A DNA stretch of 63,586 nt from an uncultured candidate division WPS-2 bacterium. Its GTDB lineage: Bacteria > Vulcanimicrobiota > Vulcanimicrobiia > Vulcanimicrobiales > Vulcanimicrobiaceae. Both the position numbers and the translations under genes were made by a program. Every line of letters begins with the position of its first letter. The first letter of the stretch is position 1. Shown here in pieces: positions 17,065 to 25,217 of this stretch. The notes beneath the pieces were generated by a model. It had not been told where the DNA came from. It did not search any database and worked only from the letters and a program-made list of their open reading frames with translations. The stretch is from the NCBI GenBank assembly GCA_937927945.1, contig CALEYW010000074.1, forward strand, positions 1-63,586. The letters run 5' to 3'.

Positions 17065-20000
17065 ATGAAGGGCGACCTCTCCCGCGCGGTCTTCGACGAA
17101 CGGCGCTTCGCACGCGTCGTCGCGCAGCAAGGCCGCCTGCAGCTCGATGCCGATTGGAACGAGCAGCAGGCGATCATCGACTACCGACTGCGCACGATGA
17201 TGGCGGACGTCTTCGGCCACGGTGGTCTGATCGCGCGCGCGGTCGCGCCGCGCGATCGCGCGGGGTTCGGCATCCACGTCCATCACGGCTGCTCGATCGA
17301 CGCGGGCGACGCGACGCCGGCGATCGCGGTGGCCGGTTCGCTGACGGTCGACGAAAACGGAAAGCGGACTCCGTTCTCGATCGAGTTCTGGATCAAACCG
17401 GCACCGGCAAGTGGCGCCGGCGTACGAACCATCGCAGCGCGGCGCGCGGCGCCCGATCGCGGCGAGGTGCGCATCGGTCTGGATGCGCAGCAGCGGGTTC
17501 ACGTCGAGCGCGCGGTCGCGAGTGCGACGGCCTGGCAGACGACGGTCTCGCGCGGCACGCTGCGTCTCGACGCTTTCGCGTACGTCGTCTGCGTGTGCAC
17601 CGCCGACGCGGTGGAGATCTGGATCGACGGCGTGCTCGACGTGCGCGTCGCCGCACGGGCGAAACCGGCCTCCGCCGGCGACGTGCCGTTCCTCATCGGG
17701 GCTACCGCCGAGCCGGACGGCGCCGCCGCCGCGCCGCTCGGCGAACTCGAGTCGCTCGCCGTGTGGCGCCGCCGGCTGTTTCGCGACGACGTCGTCGTGG
17801 CGTTCTTGCGGCATGGTGACGTTCCGCCCGCCGACGGGCGTGACGCCGGAGGATACGCGTCCGAACGCGCGTGGCGCTTCGATGCGCGGAGCCAGCCGGC
17901 GCTTCGGGCGGGCGCGGCGTCGCTCTGCGTCGGCCCGGGCCGCTGCTACGTCGACGGGCGCCCGTGCGAACAGTCTCTGCACGTGCTGCTCGGCGCGGCG
18001 GACGGCGTCCCCCAGCAGCCGACCACCGAACCGTTCTACGCGTTCGTCGACGTGTGGGATCAGTACGTCAGCGCGTTCGAGGATCCGTCGATCGCCGACG
18101 TCGCGCTGGGCGGCGTCGACACCGCCGGCCGCGTGCGCACCCGCGCGCGGGTCGCGGTCGGTGCGTTCAGCCCAGCCGAGATCTCGGCCGGGCACTCCGC
18201 GAACCAGGATCGCGGCGAGATCGCCGTCTCGGCCGATCCCGGTCAGCTTCCCGACAACGCGCTGTATCGCTTCGAAGTGCATGCCGGCGGAGCCGCCGCT
18301 TTCGCGGACGACGATCCCGGCGCATACGATGCGGTCCTGCAGCGCGAAGACGGAACGCTCACCGTCACCGGGCTGCAAGATCCGTGGCCATCCGGAACCT
18401 ACCTCGAGATCGTGGGATCGCGGACCGCCGCGGGCGCCGCTACCATGCGCATCGTCGCCGCGTGCGACGATCGCGAAACGACATACGCGGTCGCCGAGGT
18501 GCCGGCCGATACGCCGTTCCCGCTGCGCGTGCGCCCGATCGCGAGCATGCTGTGGTCGCACGAGAACGCGCACGGCGTCTTCAGCATCGACAAGATCGTC
18601 AACCAGGAGGAAGGCAGCACCCGTGTGGTCCTGCGCGACGAGGCGATGCGCAGCGGCCTGCTCAGCGTCGAAGCGGTCGTCGTGGTGACCAGCCCCCGCT
18701 GGATCGCCGCCGCGAAACCGGGCTTCCTCACGCGCATCGATGCGATCAACACCGACTCGCCGGGGACGGTGGTGGTCGACCTGGCCGGCACGCTGCCGGA
18801 CCCCGGTCCCGATGCGACGCTACGCGCTTGGGACGGCGTCATCCCGGTGGACGCGGGCGCCTCGCACGCGTTCCCGGCGAACGATCTCGCCGTGCGTTTC
18901 GCCGCCGTCGGAACGTATCGCAGTGGCGACTTCTGGAACGCGACGATCCGGGCGGACGCCCTCCCGGCCCAGCGACTGGATTGGCCGACCGACGCCGACC
19001 GCGTCGCGGTCTACCTTCCACCGAGCGGAATCGTGCACGCCTACGCGCCGCTGGCGATGCTCACCATCGGGGCGGATGGCGCGCCGGCGGTCCTGGCGGA
19101 TCTGCGCAAGCTCGTCGACGCCACAGCGGACATGCGCCTCGAGGTGCCGGCGCCCGCGCTCACCACGCCGAAGCCGAACGAACCGCAACCGCCCGAGGCC
19201 GCGCCCGCACTTCCGCAGCCGGCACTGCCGGCGCTCCCGTCACTCCCGGCCGCGCCGCACGCGGCGTTGCCCGACGGTGTGCTGCTGCTCGCGCGCCATC
19301 AGCCGAAGGACTACGAACCGACCGGGGCGGTCGTCGAGGCCGCGGTCGACGCCCCGCAGTGGCATCGGTTGCGCGACGCGCCCGTCGGCGGGCCGGCCCA
19401 AGCAGCAGCGATCGACCGAACTCTGTACGCGCTCTTTCCCAGCGGCGCGCTGTACGCGCTCGACACGTCACTGCCCGAGGGTCGCTGGAAAACCTGTCCC
19501 CGCTACGAGACCAGGCGCACCGACGCCGCGCTCGTCGCGGCCGACGGCAAACTCTACGTCGTCGGCGGCGCCGACGAGCGCAACCGGCCGATCCGCACGA
19601 TCGACGTCTACGACGCGCAGCGCGCGGAATGGGAAACGCTGACGACGCCGTTGTGGATCGCGCGCACGCGCGCTGCCGCGGCGGTCGTCGGCCGCACGCT
19701 GGTCGTGTGCGGCGGCGAACGGCGCCCCTGGTTCGGCCTGCGCTACCTCAGCAACAGCTTCGAAGTCTACGATCTCGACGCGGGGCAGTCGCGCGCGCTC
19801 GGACGAATGCCCAACCGCCGCGCGGACGCCGCCGCGGTCGCGATCCGCGGCGCGGTGTACGTCGCCGGCGGGGCGATCGCCGCGCACGTGTTCGACCGGA
19901 TCGGGAACGTGACGGCGCGCGTCGACCGGCTGCACCTGCGCACCGGCGGCTGGTCCGCCGCAGCGCTGCTGGACGAGCCGTACAATGCCCCGGCCGCGGC

Positions 20001-20280
20001 GCTCGTCGGGCCCGACGAGTTCGCGGTGCTCGATCGCGACGGCGACGCAGCGGAACGGATACGCGTGCGTTTCGAGGACGGAATCACGCTGCCGGCGCTG
20101 AAGCAGGCGACGTGCGGGGTCGCCGCGATCGACGGCGTCCTCTACGCGGTCGCAGGCACGATCTCCGGACGGCCGTCAGCAGGCGTGTGGGCATGCACGA
20201 TCGTCGACCGCCTGCGCGTCTTCCATCGCACGCCGCATCATCACCGGGAGGAGACACCGCATGGAACGGCTACCGCCTGA
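17065..20280 (+). CDS. DUF6519-like protein with LamG and Kelch domains (putative fibre/adhesin)
   Basis: 1071 residues from the ATG at 17065. An upstream open frame exists but belongs to the preceding gene's region. The first 60 residues (KGDLSRAVFDERRFARVVAQ, GRLQLDADWNEQ) are the DUF6519-type N-terminus found in eCIS loci. Residues about 85-252 look like a LamG/concanavalin fold (PFSIEFWIKP, ELESLAVWRRRLF). After a Pro-rich linker, residues about 770-1050 hold Kelch-type blades (GKLYVVGGADERN, TLVVCGGERRP, GAVYVAGGAIAA). Two carbohydrate- or protein-binding folds in one baseplate-linked protein suggest target recognition; this is inference. A ten-base gap separates it from the previous gene, the widest in this operon. 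Confidence 0.8.
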   Translation: MKGDLSRAVFDERRFARVVAQQGRLQLDADWNEQQAIIDYRLRTMMADVFGHGGLIARAVAPRDRAGFGIHVHHGCSIDAGDATPAIAVAGSLTVDENGKRTPFSIEFWIKPAPASGAGVRTIAARRAAPDRGEVRIGLDAQQRVHVERAVASATAWQTTVSRGTLRLDAFAYVVCVCTADAVEIWIDGVLDVRVAARAKPASAGDVPFLIGATAEPDGAAAAPLGELESLAVWRRRLFRDDVVVAFLRHGDVPPADGRDAGGYASERAWRFDARSQPALRAGAASLCVGPGRCYVDGRPCEQSLHVLLGAADGVPQQPTTEPFYAFVDVWDQYVSAFEDPSIADVALGGVDTAGRVRTRARVAVGAFSPAEISAGHSANQDRGEIAVSADPGQLPDNALYRFEVHAGGAAAFADDDPGAYDAVLQREDGTLTVTGLQDPWPSGTYLEIVGSRTAAGAATMRIVAACDDRETTYAVAEVPADTPFPLRVRPIASMLWSHENAHGVFSIDKIVNQEEGSTRVVLRDEAMRSGLLSVEAVVVVTSPRWIAAAKPGFLTRIDAINTDSPGTVVVDLAGTLPDPGPDATLRAWDGVIPVDAGASHAFPANDLAVRFAAVGTYRSGDFWNATIRADALPAQRLDWPTDADRVAVYLPPSGIVHAYAPLAMLTIGADGAPAVLADLRKLVDATADMRLEVPAPALTTPKPNEPQPPEAAPALPQPALPALPSLPAAPHAALPDGVLLLARHQPKDYEPTGAVVEAAVDAPQWHRLRDAPVGGPAQAAAIDRTLYALFPSGALYALDTSLPEGRWKTCPRYETRRTDAALVAADGKLYVVGGADERNRPIRTIDVYDAQRAEWETLTTPLWIARTRAAAAVVGRTLVVCGGERRPWFGLRYLSNSFEVYDLDAGQSRALGRMPNRRADAAAVAIRGAVYVAGGAIAAHVFDRIGNVTARVDRLHLRTGGWSAAALLDEPYNAPAAALVGPDEFAVLDRDGDAAERIRVRFEDGITLPALKQATCGVAAIDGVLYAVAGTISGRPSAGVWACTIVDRLRVFHRTPHHHREETPHGTATA

Positions 20281-20635
20281 ACCGCGCCCCACCCGCCCCG
20301 ACGCGCTCCCGGCGCAGCTGCGCGCCGGGATCGAAGCGCTCTCCGGTCACGATCTGGGCGGCGTGAACGTCGTGCGCGGTTCGAACCGCCCGGCGTCGGT
20401 CGGTGCACTTGCGTACACGCAGGGGAACGACATTCACTTGGCCCCCGGTCAAGAGCATCACCTCGCGCACGAAGCGTGGCACGCGGTGCAGCAGCGGCAA
20501 GGCCGGGTGGCGCCGACGACGGCCGTCGCGGGGCACGCCGTCAACGACGATCCCGCGCTCGAGCACGAAGCGGACGTGATGGCCGCTCGCCTCACCACAG
20601 CGCCCACCCACACCCTGCGCGACCTGAACGGCTGA
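20261..20635 (+). CDS. Minimal DUF4157 (eCIS core domain) protein
   Basis: 124 residues comprising almost nothing but the DUF4157 domain: AYTQGNDIHLAPGQ, then HLAHEAWHAVQQRQGRV with a metalloprotease-like HEAWH at 70-74, then a possible third zinc-site region EHEAD at 101-105. In other loci DUF4157 sits at the N-terminus of toxins or cargo and is a marker of eCIS-associated effectors. Here no toxin domain follows. A strong ribosome-binding site (GGAGGAG) precedes the ATG, which lies 20 bases inside the previous gene. It could be a particle-associated peptidase, or a free cargo-loading domain. Confidence 0.88.
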   Translation: MERLPPEPRPTRPDALPAQLRAGIEALSGHDLGGVNVVRGSNRPASVGALAYTQGNDIHLAPGQEHHLAHEAWHAVQQRQGRVAPTTAVAGHAVNDDPALEHEADVMAARLTTAPTHTLRDLNG

Positions 20636-20641
20636 ACGTGC

Positions 20642-21229
20642 CTAGCGCGCGGCGCGAGCCGGGAACCGCGTCGGAACCGAGCCGATCACCCGGCCGCCGG
20701 CGCCTTCGATCGTGGCGATGAGGCGTTGATCGTCGGCTGAGCGCCGCCGGCCGTAGCGCACCGCGAGCATGACGCCGTCACACGCCGCGCAGCACGCCGT
20801 GGGAAACGGACCGTCGTCGACGTCGGCGGTATCGAAGATCGTCACCGCGTAGCGGGCGCGGGCACGCGCGACGAACGCCCGCAAGGCTGCGTGCGCGGCA
20901 TCGTCGAGCAGTTGGAACGAGGCGATCGAGAGCGCGTCCGGCAGTCCCGCGGTTACGACCGGGGTCGGGAACGCGTCGGCATCGAGCGCCGCCGCGGCCG
21001 GCAGCGCGGCCAGCTGGAGCACGGCGGCGACGTCTGGCGATTGCGGGTTCGCATCGACGATCAGGGTCGCGTAGCCGGCTGCGGCGAACGCGCGCGCCGT
21101 GCCGACGGCGATCTCCGTCTTGCCGTCGCCCGGACGCGAGGACGTCACCGCGACGGTGAAGGGCATGCGCAGCGCCGATTGCAGCGTCGTACGGATGCTG
21201 GTAAAGCCCGGATCCGCCTCCCCGTTCAC
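20642..21229 (-). CDS. BY-kinase-like P-loop ATPase, no tyrosine tail (CpsD/Wze-like)
   Basis: 195 residues from a GTG at 21229 that overlaps the stop of the Wzz-like gene (GTGA). A longer frame continues upstream only as a shadow of that gene. Walker A TSSRPGDGKT lies at 29-38 and a Walker A'-like LIVDANP at about 56-62, as in capsular BY-kinases. The usual C-terminal tyrosine cluster is absent: only three tyrosines occur in the whole protein and none near the end. It probably works with the membrane Wzz partner, as an ATPase switch rather than an autophosphorylating kinase. Confidence 0.82.
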   Translation of the reverse strand: MNGEADPGFTSIRTTLQSALRMPFTVAVTSSRPGDGKTEIAVGTARAFAAAGYATLIVDANPQSPDVAAVLQLAALPAAAALDADAFPTPVVTAGLPDALSIASFQLLDDAAHAALRAFVARARARYAVTIFDTADVDDGPFPTACCAACDGVMLAVRYGRRRSADDQRLIATIEGAGGRVIGSVPTRFPARAAR

Positions 21230-22539
21230 GCCTTCCCTTTCGGCTGCAGCGTCGCGATGACGGGCTTGGCGTAGAGTTTCGTGATCTGCGCGGTCGTGAT
21301 GAGGCGGTCGTCGAGCAGCAGCGCGAGCACCGCAACGATGATGCCGAACAGCAGGAACGCCAGTACGACACCGAGCGCGAACAGCAGTGCGGTGCGCGTG
21401 CCGAGCGTGACGACGGTGTCGATCGTGCTCGCGCCGGCGACCGTCACCGCCGGCGAAGCGTCGAGCCGAGCCTGCTCCGCTCGCACCGCGGCGGCCTGCG
21501 TCGCGAGCACCGCGTACGTCTTCTCGGTGACCGTGCTCTCGCGCTGCGCGGCGCGGACGGCAACCTGATCGACGCCGCCGGGGAGCGTCGCCTTGAGCTT
21601 GGCGATGCGTTGATCGTAGAGCTCGACCTGCGCGCGCAGTTGGTCCGCATCCGACTGCGCGGTCTGCGCGGCGGCGTGCGCCTTGGCGTAGGTCGCGCTG
21701 AGCATCAGGTTCTGGGGGACGTCGAGCCGCTCGCGCAGCTGGTCGAGGGTCGCGCGATCGGTGGCAACCCGCGCGCCGAGATCGATCACGCGCGGCGCGG
21801 TCGGCCGGTACTGCGATGCGACGAGGTCGTAGAGGGCCGAGTCGGCGTTGTACTGCTTCTGCAGCGCGGCGTAGCGGGTGTTCACCGCACGGACCTCGTC
21901 GAATGCGACCGGCTGCAGGCTGGCCAGGCCGGCGAAGGCCGAGGTAGCGAGGACCATCTGGGCCACCCATTTGTCCTGGAGCGTATCGTGTTTCGCCTGC
22001 AGGTCGTCGAGCTGCTTGCGGATCGCGGAAGTGTCGGCCGCCGTCGTGCTCGCGGCGATCGTCTTCGTGTCGAGGCCCGAAAGCGCGCGCTGCTGCACGC
22101 GCGCTTGCTGATCGAGTGCGGCGACCTGCGCGGAAAACGCCGAGCCGATATGCGCGTTGCAGTACGTCGCCAGACTTTCCGCCGCGTCGTTCGCATCGTT
22201 CTTGGCGTTGACGGGGTTTCCGCTGCTTGCGACGACGTCGACGAGAGTCGGCGTCTCCACGCTCGCCGTGATGCGCGAGGTTCGCGGCGCTTTGACGCCG
22301 GCGGCGTCGCCGCGCGCGAGCGTCGGGATCCCCGTTGCGCCGCACGGCGGCGTCACGCCCGGCGCCGCGACCGGCGCGATGCCCAGCAGCGCCGTCGCAC
22401 GGTAGCTCACGAACGCCGGCACGTTTTTCGTGTACGACGCGACGGCGAGCACGATACCGGTCGCGAAGAACACCAGCGCGACGATCCAGAATCGACGCAG
22501 GGCCTCGAGCAGAATCGGACCGATCTTCGCGGGACTCAT
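21226..22539 (-). CDS. Wzz/GumC-type polysaccharide co-polymerase
   Basis: 437 residues with two membrane segments: residues about 15-35 (FWIVALVFFATGIVLAV) and near the C-terminus (ALLFALGVVLAFLLFGIIVAV). The periplasmic part between them is largely helical and coiled-coil-like (LDQQARVQQRALSGL, LRAQVELYDQRIAKLKATLP), as in chain-length regulators of polysaccharide export. It ends in a short cytoplasmic tail. It lies between the outer-membrane exporter gene (4-base overlap) and the ATPase gene (4-base overlap), so the three are one unit. Confidence 0.85.
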   Translation of the reverse strand: MSPAKIGPILLEALRRFWIVALVFFATGIVLAVASYTKNVPAFVSYRATALLGIAPVAAPGVTPPCGATGIPTLARGDAAGVKAPRTSRITASVETPTLVDVVASSGNPVNAKNDANDAAESLATYCNAHIGSAFSAQVAALDQQARVQQRALSGLDTKTIAASTTAADTSAIRKQLDDLQAKHDTLQDKWVAQMVLATSAFAGLASLQPVAFDEVRAVNTRYAALQKQYNADSALYDLVASQYRPTAPRVIDLGARVATDRATLDQLRERLDVPQNLMLSATYAKAHAAAQTAQSDADQLRAQVELYDQRIAKLKATLPGGVDQVAVRAAQRESTVTEKTYAVLATQAAAVRAEQARLDASPAVTVAGASTIDTVVTLGTRTALLFALGVVLAFLLFGIIVAVLALLLDDRLITTAQITKLYAKPVIATLQPKGKA

Positions 22540-23636
22540 TTCGGCGGGATCTCCAGCTTGAGGTACTTCTTGGCCGCGAACAGCGCGGCGAGCAGCAGCA
22601 CTTTCGGCTGCAGGAAGACCGGCGTCGTCGGCTGTTGCGGAACGTAGGCGAGGTCGCCGTCGGCGAGCGGCGGGTTGGCCGCGAAATCGCCGCGCGCGAA
22701 TTTTGTGACGTCGTAGATGCCTTTGCTCGTCCCGTCGGGGCCGAGTACCATCACGCGCGCCAGATCGCCGCCCTTCGCCACGCCGCCGGCGAGCGCGATA
22801 GCGGTCACTAGCGATTGGTCACCGCCCAGGGTGACGTCGCCGCTCTTCGCGACCAGACCGAGCACCGTCACGTGCGAGGCGTGCGGGACGACGATCGACC
22901 AGCCGTTCACGCCCGGCTGCGCGAACAGCGCGGCGTTGCGCGCCGCGACGACCGTCGCGGACGGCTGCACGACCGCGATGCGCTGCAGGTTCGCATCCTT
23001 GACGAGCTTGGCTTGCGCGAACGCGTTCCCGAGCGGTTCGCCCGGCGCGAGATAGGCGACGACGGGCGCTTCGACCGCGCCGCTGATCGCGATGGCGACC
23101 GGGTTCGGAACGAAGGTGACGACATCGTTCGCTTCCAGCAGCGGACCCGGATCGCCGGTCACGCGCATCGCGACGAGGTCGAAGGTTCCGGCCGTCTGCC
23201 CGAAGCGAATCAGCGAGACGCGGCGCAGGTCGGCGACCGGCGGCAGCTTCGCGTCGTTCGCCGCCATCGCGAGCGTCTCGCCCGGTCGCAGCGCGATCGT
23301 GCCGTTCGCGATCCCGCCGTAGAATGCGGTCGTGTTCGGCGCGACGACGCTGATGTCGACCGACGGGCTGACCAGATACGCGCGCAGCCGGTCGACGATC
23401 GTCTGGGAGACCGCTTGCGGGAGCCGGCCCTCGGCCTGAACGCTGCCGGCCAGCGGCACGACGATCTGGCCGGCGTTGGAGATTATGGTCTCGACGCTCA
23501 GATCGGCGTGATCGAAGACCGTCACCTTCAGCTTGTCGCCGGCGTGCAGTGCGCCCGGCGGGACGACGGCGCACGCGGGAGCGACGGTCGACGTAACGAG
23601 GACCGCGCACATGAGGGACACCAAAAGCACCCGCAT
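22536..23636 (-). CDS. Polysaccharide export outer-membrane protein (Wza/OPX family)
   Basis: 366 residues. A hydrophobic signal peptide (MRVLLVSLMCAVLVTSTVAPA) is followed by the poly-export domain (GALHAGDKLKVTVFDHADLS, GQIVVPLAGSVQAEG) and soluble-ligand-binding beta-grasp repeats (VAISGAVEAPVVAYLAPGE, TVLGLVAKSGDVTLGG). I start at the ATG at 23636 because AAGGGG lies six bases before it; a GTG six bases further upstream is possible. No glycosyltransferase or flippase genes lie nearby, so the sugar-assembly genes must be elsewhere. Confidence 0.87.
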   Translation of the reverse strand: MRVLLVSLMCAVLVTSTVAPACAVVPPGALHAGDKLKVTVFDHADLSVETIISNAGQIVVPLAGSVQAEGRLPQAVSQTIVDRLRAYLVSPSVDISVVAPNTTAFYGGIANGTIALRPGETLAMAANDAKLPPVADLRRVSLIRFGQTAGTFDLVAMRVTGDPGPLLEANDVVTFVPNPVAIAISGAVEAPVVAYLAPGEPLGNAFAQAKLVKDANLQRIAVVQPSATVVAARNAALFAQPGVNGWSIVVPHASHVTVLGLVAKSGDVTLGGDQSLVTAIALAGGVAKGGDLARVMVLGPDGTSKGIYDVTKFARGDFAANPPLADGDLAYVPQQPTTPVFLQPKVLLLAALFAAKKYLKLEIPPK

Positions 23637-23655
23637 ACACACCCCTTTGCGCCTC

Positions 23656-23681
23656 GGTTCGGCGCGCGAAGGCGCCGAACC
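23656..23681. promoter_or_regulatory. Perfect 10-bp stem hairpin upstream of the exporter gene
   Basis: GGTTCGGCGC (23656-23665) pairs with GCGCCGAACC (23672-23681) around a six-base loop; a weaker outer pair GCCTCG/CGAGGC flanks it. It lies 20-45 bases upstream of the exporter start, between two genes on the same strand. It has no T-run, so an operator or leader structure is as likely as a terminator. Confidence 0.5.
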
Positions 23682-23747
23682 CTCGGCGAGGCGCGTCAGG
23701 CGCTCACGAAATGTACGACGGACCCTTTTGCGAGGACCGCGGGGCGT

Positions 23748-24499
23748 CTACCCGCCGGCCCCAACGGCGAGCGGGTTGGACGCGACGCGGTCGCGTCCCC
23801 GCGACTTCGCTTCGTAGAGCGCGGCGTCGGCCGCCTCGACCAGCCGATCCGACGTCAGCGCGTGGCTCGGGACGCAGGCGGAGACACCGAAGCTCATCGT
23901 GACGTGCGGCGCGACGTCGGAGTTCGCATGCGGCGTCGCGAGCGCCCGGATCGCCGCCACCCGCCGCGGCGAGTTCCCGCTGCGCAGGCGGCGCTGCCAT
24001 TCGAGTTCGAGCGACCGGTCGAACGCGCGCCGGTTCGCGATCCCGGTCAGCCCGTCCGACGACGAGAGCGTTTTGAGCTCGCGGTTGACGTGCTGGAGCT
24101 GGCGGCTCATCTCCAGCAGCCGCTGCTGCATGTCGGTGAGGCGGCGCATCGCGTTGAGCTTCGCGCGCAGCACGATCGGGCTGACGGGCTTCGCGATGAA
24201 GTCGTCGCCGCCGGCCTCGATCCCGAGCACGACGTCGTCGTCGCCGACGCGTCCGCTCAGAAAGATGATCGGAACCCAGTGGCTCTCCTCGCCGCGGTTG
24301 CGCATCTCGCGCGCGACCGCGTACCCGTTCATCCCCGGCATCTCGACGTCGAGCAACACGAGGTCGGGCTTCTCCTCGGCGAAGAGCGCGAGCGCGGTGG
24401 CGCCGTCCGGCGCCTGCACGACGGGATGCCCATGTCGTGCAGGTACCACGCGGTGAGCTCGCGCGCGACGCGCGAATCGTCGACGAGCAAAATCTTCAC
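23748..24499 (-). pseudogene. Response-regulator/GGDEF gene with a frameshift and deleted active site
   Basis: Starting at the GTG at 24499 the frame reads VKILLVDDSRVARELTAWYLHDMG, the normal start of a receiver domain with its acidic pair. At about 24425-24432 the frame breaks; one base missing from an ATGGGCATCCC run restores HPVVQAPDGATAL and the rest of the receiver, including LVLLDVEMPGMNG with the phospho-acceptor Asp and the later Lys (AKPVSP). The output domain starts normally (SDGLTGIANRRAFDRSLEL) and ends normally (VTMSFGVSA, ADAALYEAKSRGRDRV), but about 55-60 central residues are gone, including the GGDEF signature and I-site. It therefore cannot make cyclic di-GMP. The start lies six bases past the preceding gene's stop. 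Confidence 0.8.
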
Positions 24500-24505
24500 G
24501 GTGCG

Positions 24506-25159
24506 TCAGGCGTCCGGACGGGCGAAGGCGACGATCTGATCCGCTTCGCGGTGGTTCGTCCAGAACCGCTCACCGTCGAAGGTCAGCGCCCGCGCATCGA
24601 ACGGGATCCTCGCGATGTCGTCGCAGACCGGCGTCGCGCCGCGCGCATCGACGCGCGTGAGCCAATACACGCCTGAGGCCTCATCGTCCGTCGTGACGAG
24701 GTAGAAGCGACCGTCGACCACGACCTGCCCGCAGATGCCGTGCGGTACCGCGATCGTGCGGCCGACGTTCCCGCGCTCGTCGAGCGCGAGGATGCGCTGG
24801 TTGTACCACTGGCTGACGTAGAGCCGATCCCCGTCCCAGCCGAGCTGCGATCCGGTGTCGTCCGGCGCCCGGAACGAGCCTTCGCCCTTGAAGCCGTGGC
24901 CCGGGATGAAACGGCGGATCCAGCGGTCGTCGGCCGGACCCTCGCCGGTGACGACGCGCAGCTCGTCGCCGACGACCGTCATTCCCCACGGCCGGCCCGG
25001 CGCTTCGCCTTCGTCGATCGCCATCCACGTGTGCGGGTCGATCGAGTAGAGCCGGCTGGTTTCGATCGAACCCACCCAGAGCCGCGTGCCGTCGAAGGCG
25101 ATCGACTGCGGCTTGGGGGCAGGCGACGGGAGGCGCAAGAGCTCGGTGACGTTCTCCAC
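24506..25159 (-). CDS. Small beta-propeller protein of unknown function
   Basis: 217 residues of repeated strands typical of a lyase/NHL- or YVTN-type propeller: SIAFDGTRLWVGSIETSRLYSID, GMTVVGDELRVVTGEG, QLGWDGDRLYVSQWYNQRILALD, QVVVDGRFYLVTTDD and a last blade ALTFDGERFWTNH. There is no signal peptide, so it is probably cytoplasmic. It sits just upstream of the broken receiver gene on the same strand and downstream of the ABC importer with a 58-base gap. Its role cannot be deduced. Confidence 0.75.
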   Translation of the reverse strand: MENVTELLRLPSPAPKPQSIAFDGTRLWVGSIETSRLYSIDPHTWMAIDEGEAPGRPWGMTVVGDELRVVTGEGPADDRWIRRFIPGHGFKGEGSFRAPDDTGSQLGWDGDRLYVSQWYNQRILALDERGNVGRTIAVPHGICGQVVVDGRFYLVTTDDEASGVYWLTRVDARGATPVCDDIARIPFDARALTFDGERFWTNHREADQIVAFARPDA

Positions 25160-25217
25160 GAAGCGCGAACTTCGAACGCAACGTGCCGGAACCTCGCTAT
25201 CGCGCAGGCCCGCGCGC

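Noticed and set aside
21230..22345. A long N-terminal extension of the BY-kinase-like ATPase
   Set aside because: It runs through the Wzz-like gene in another frame and is Arg-rich shadow sequence; a GTG coupled to that gene's stop gives the normal domain start.
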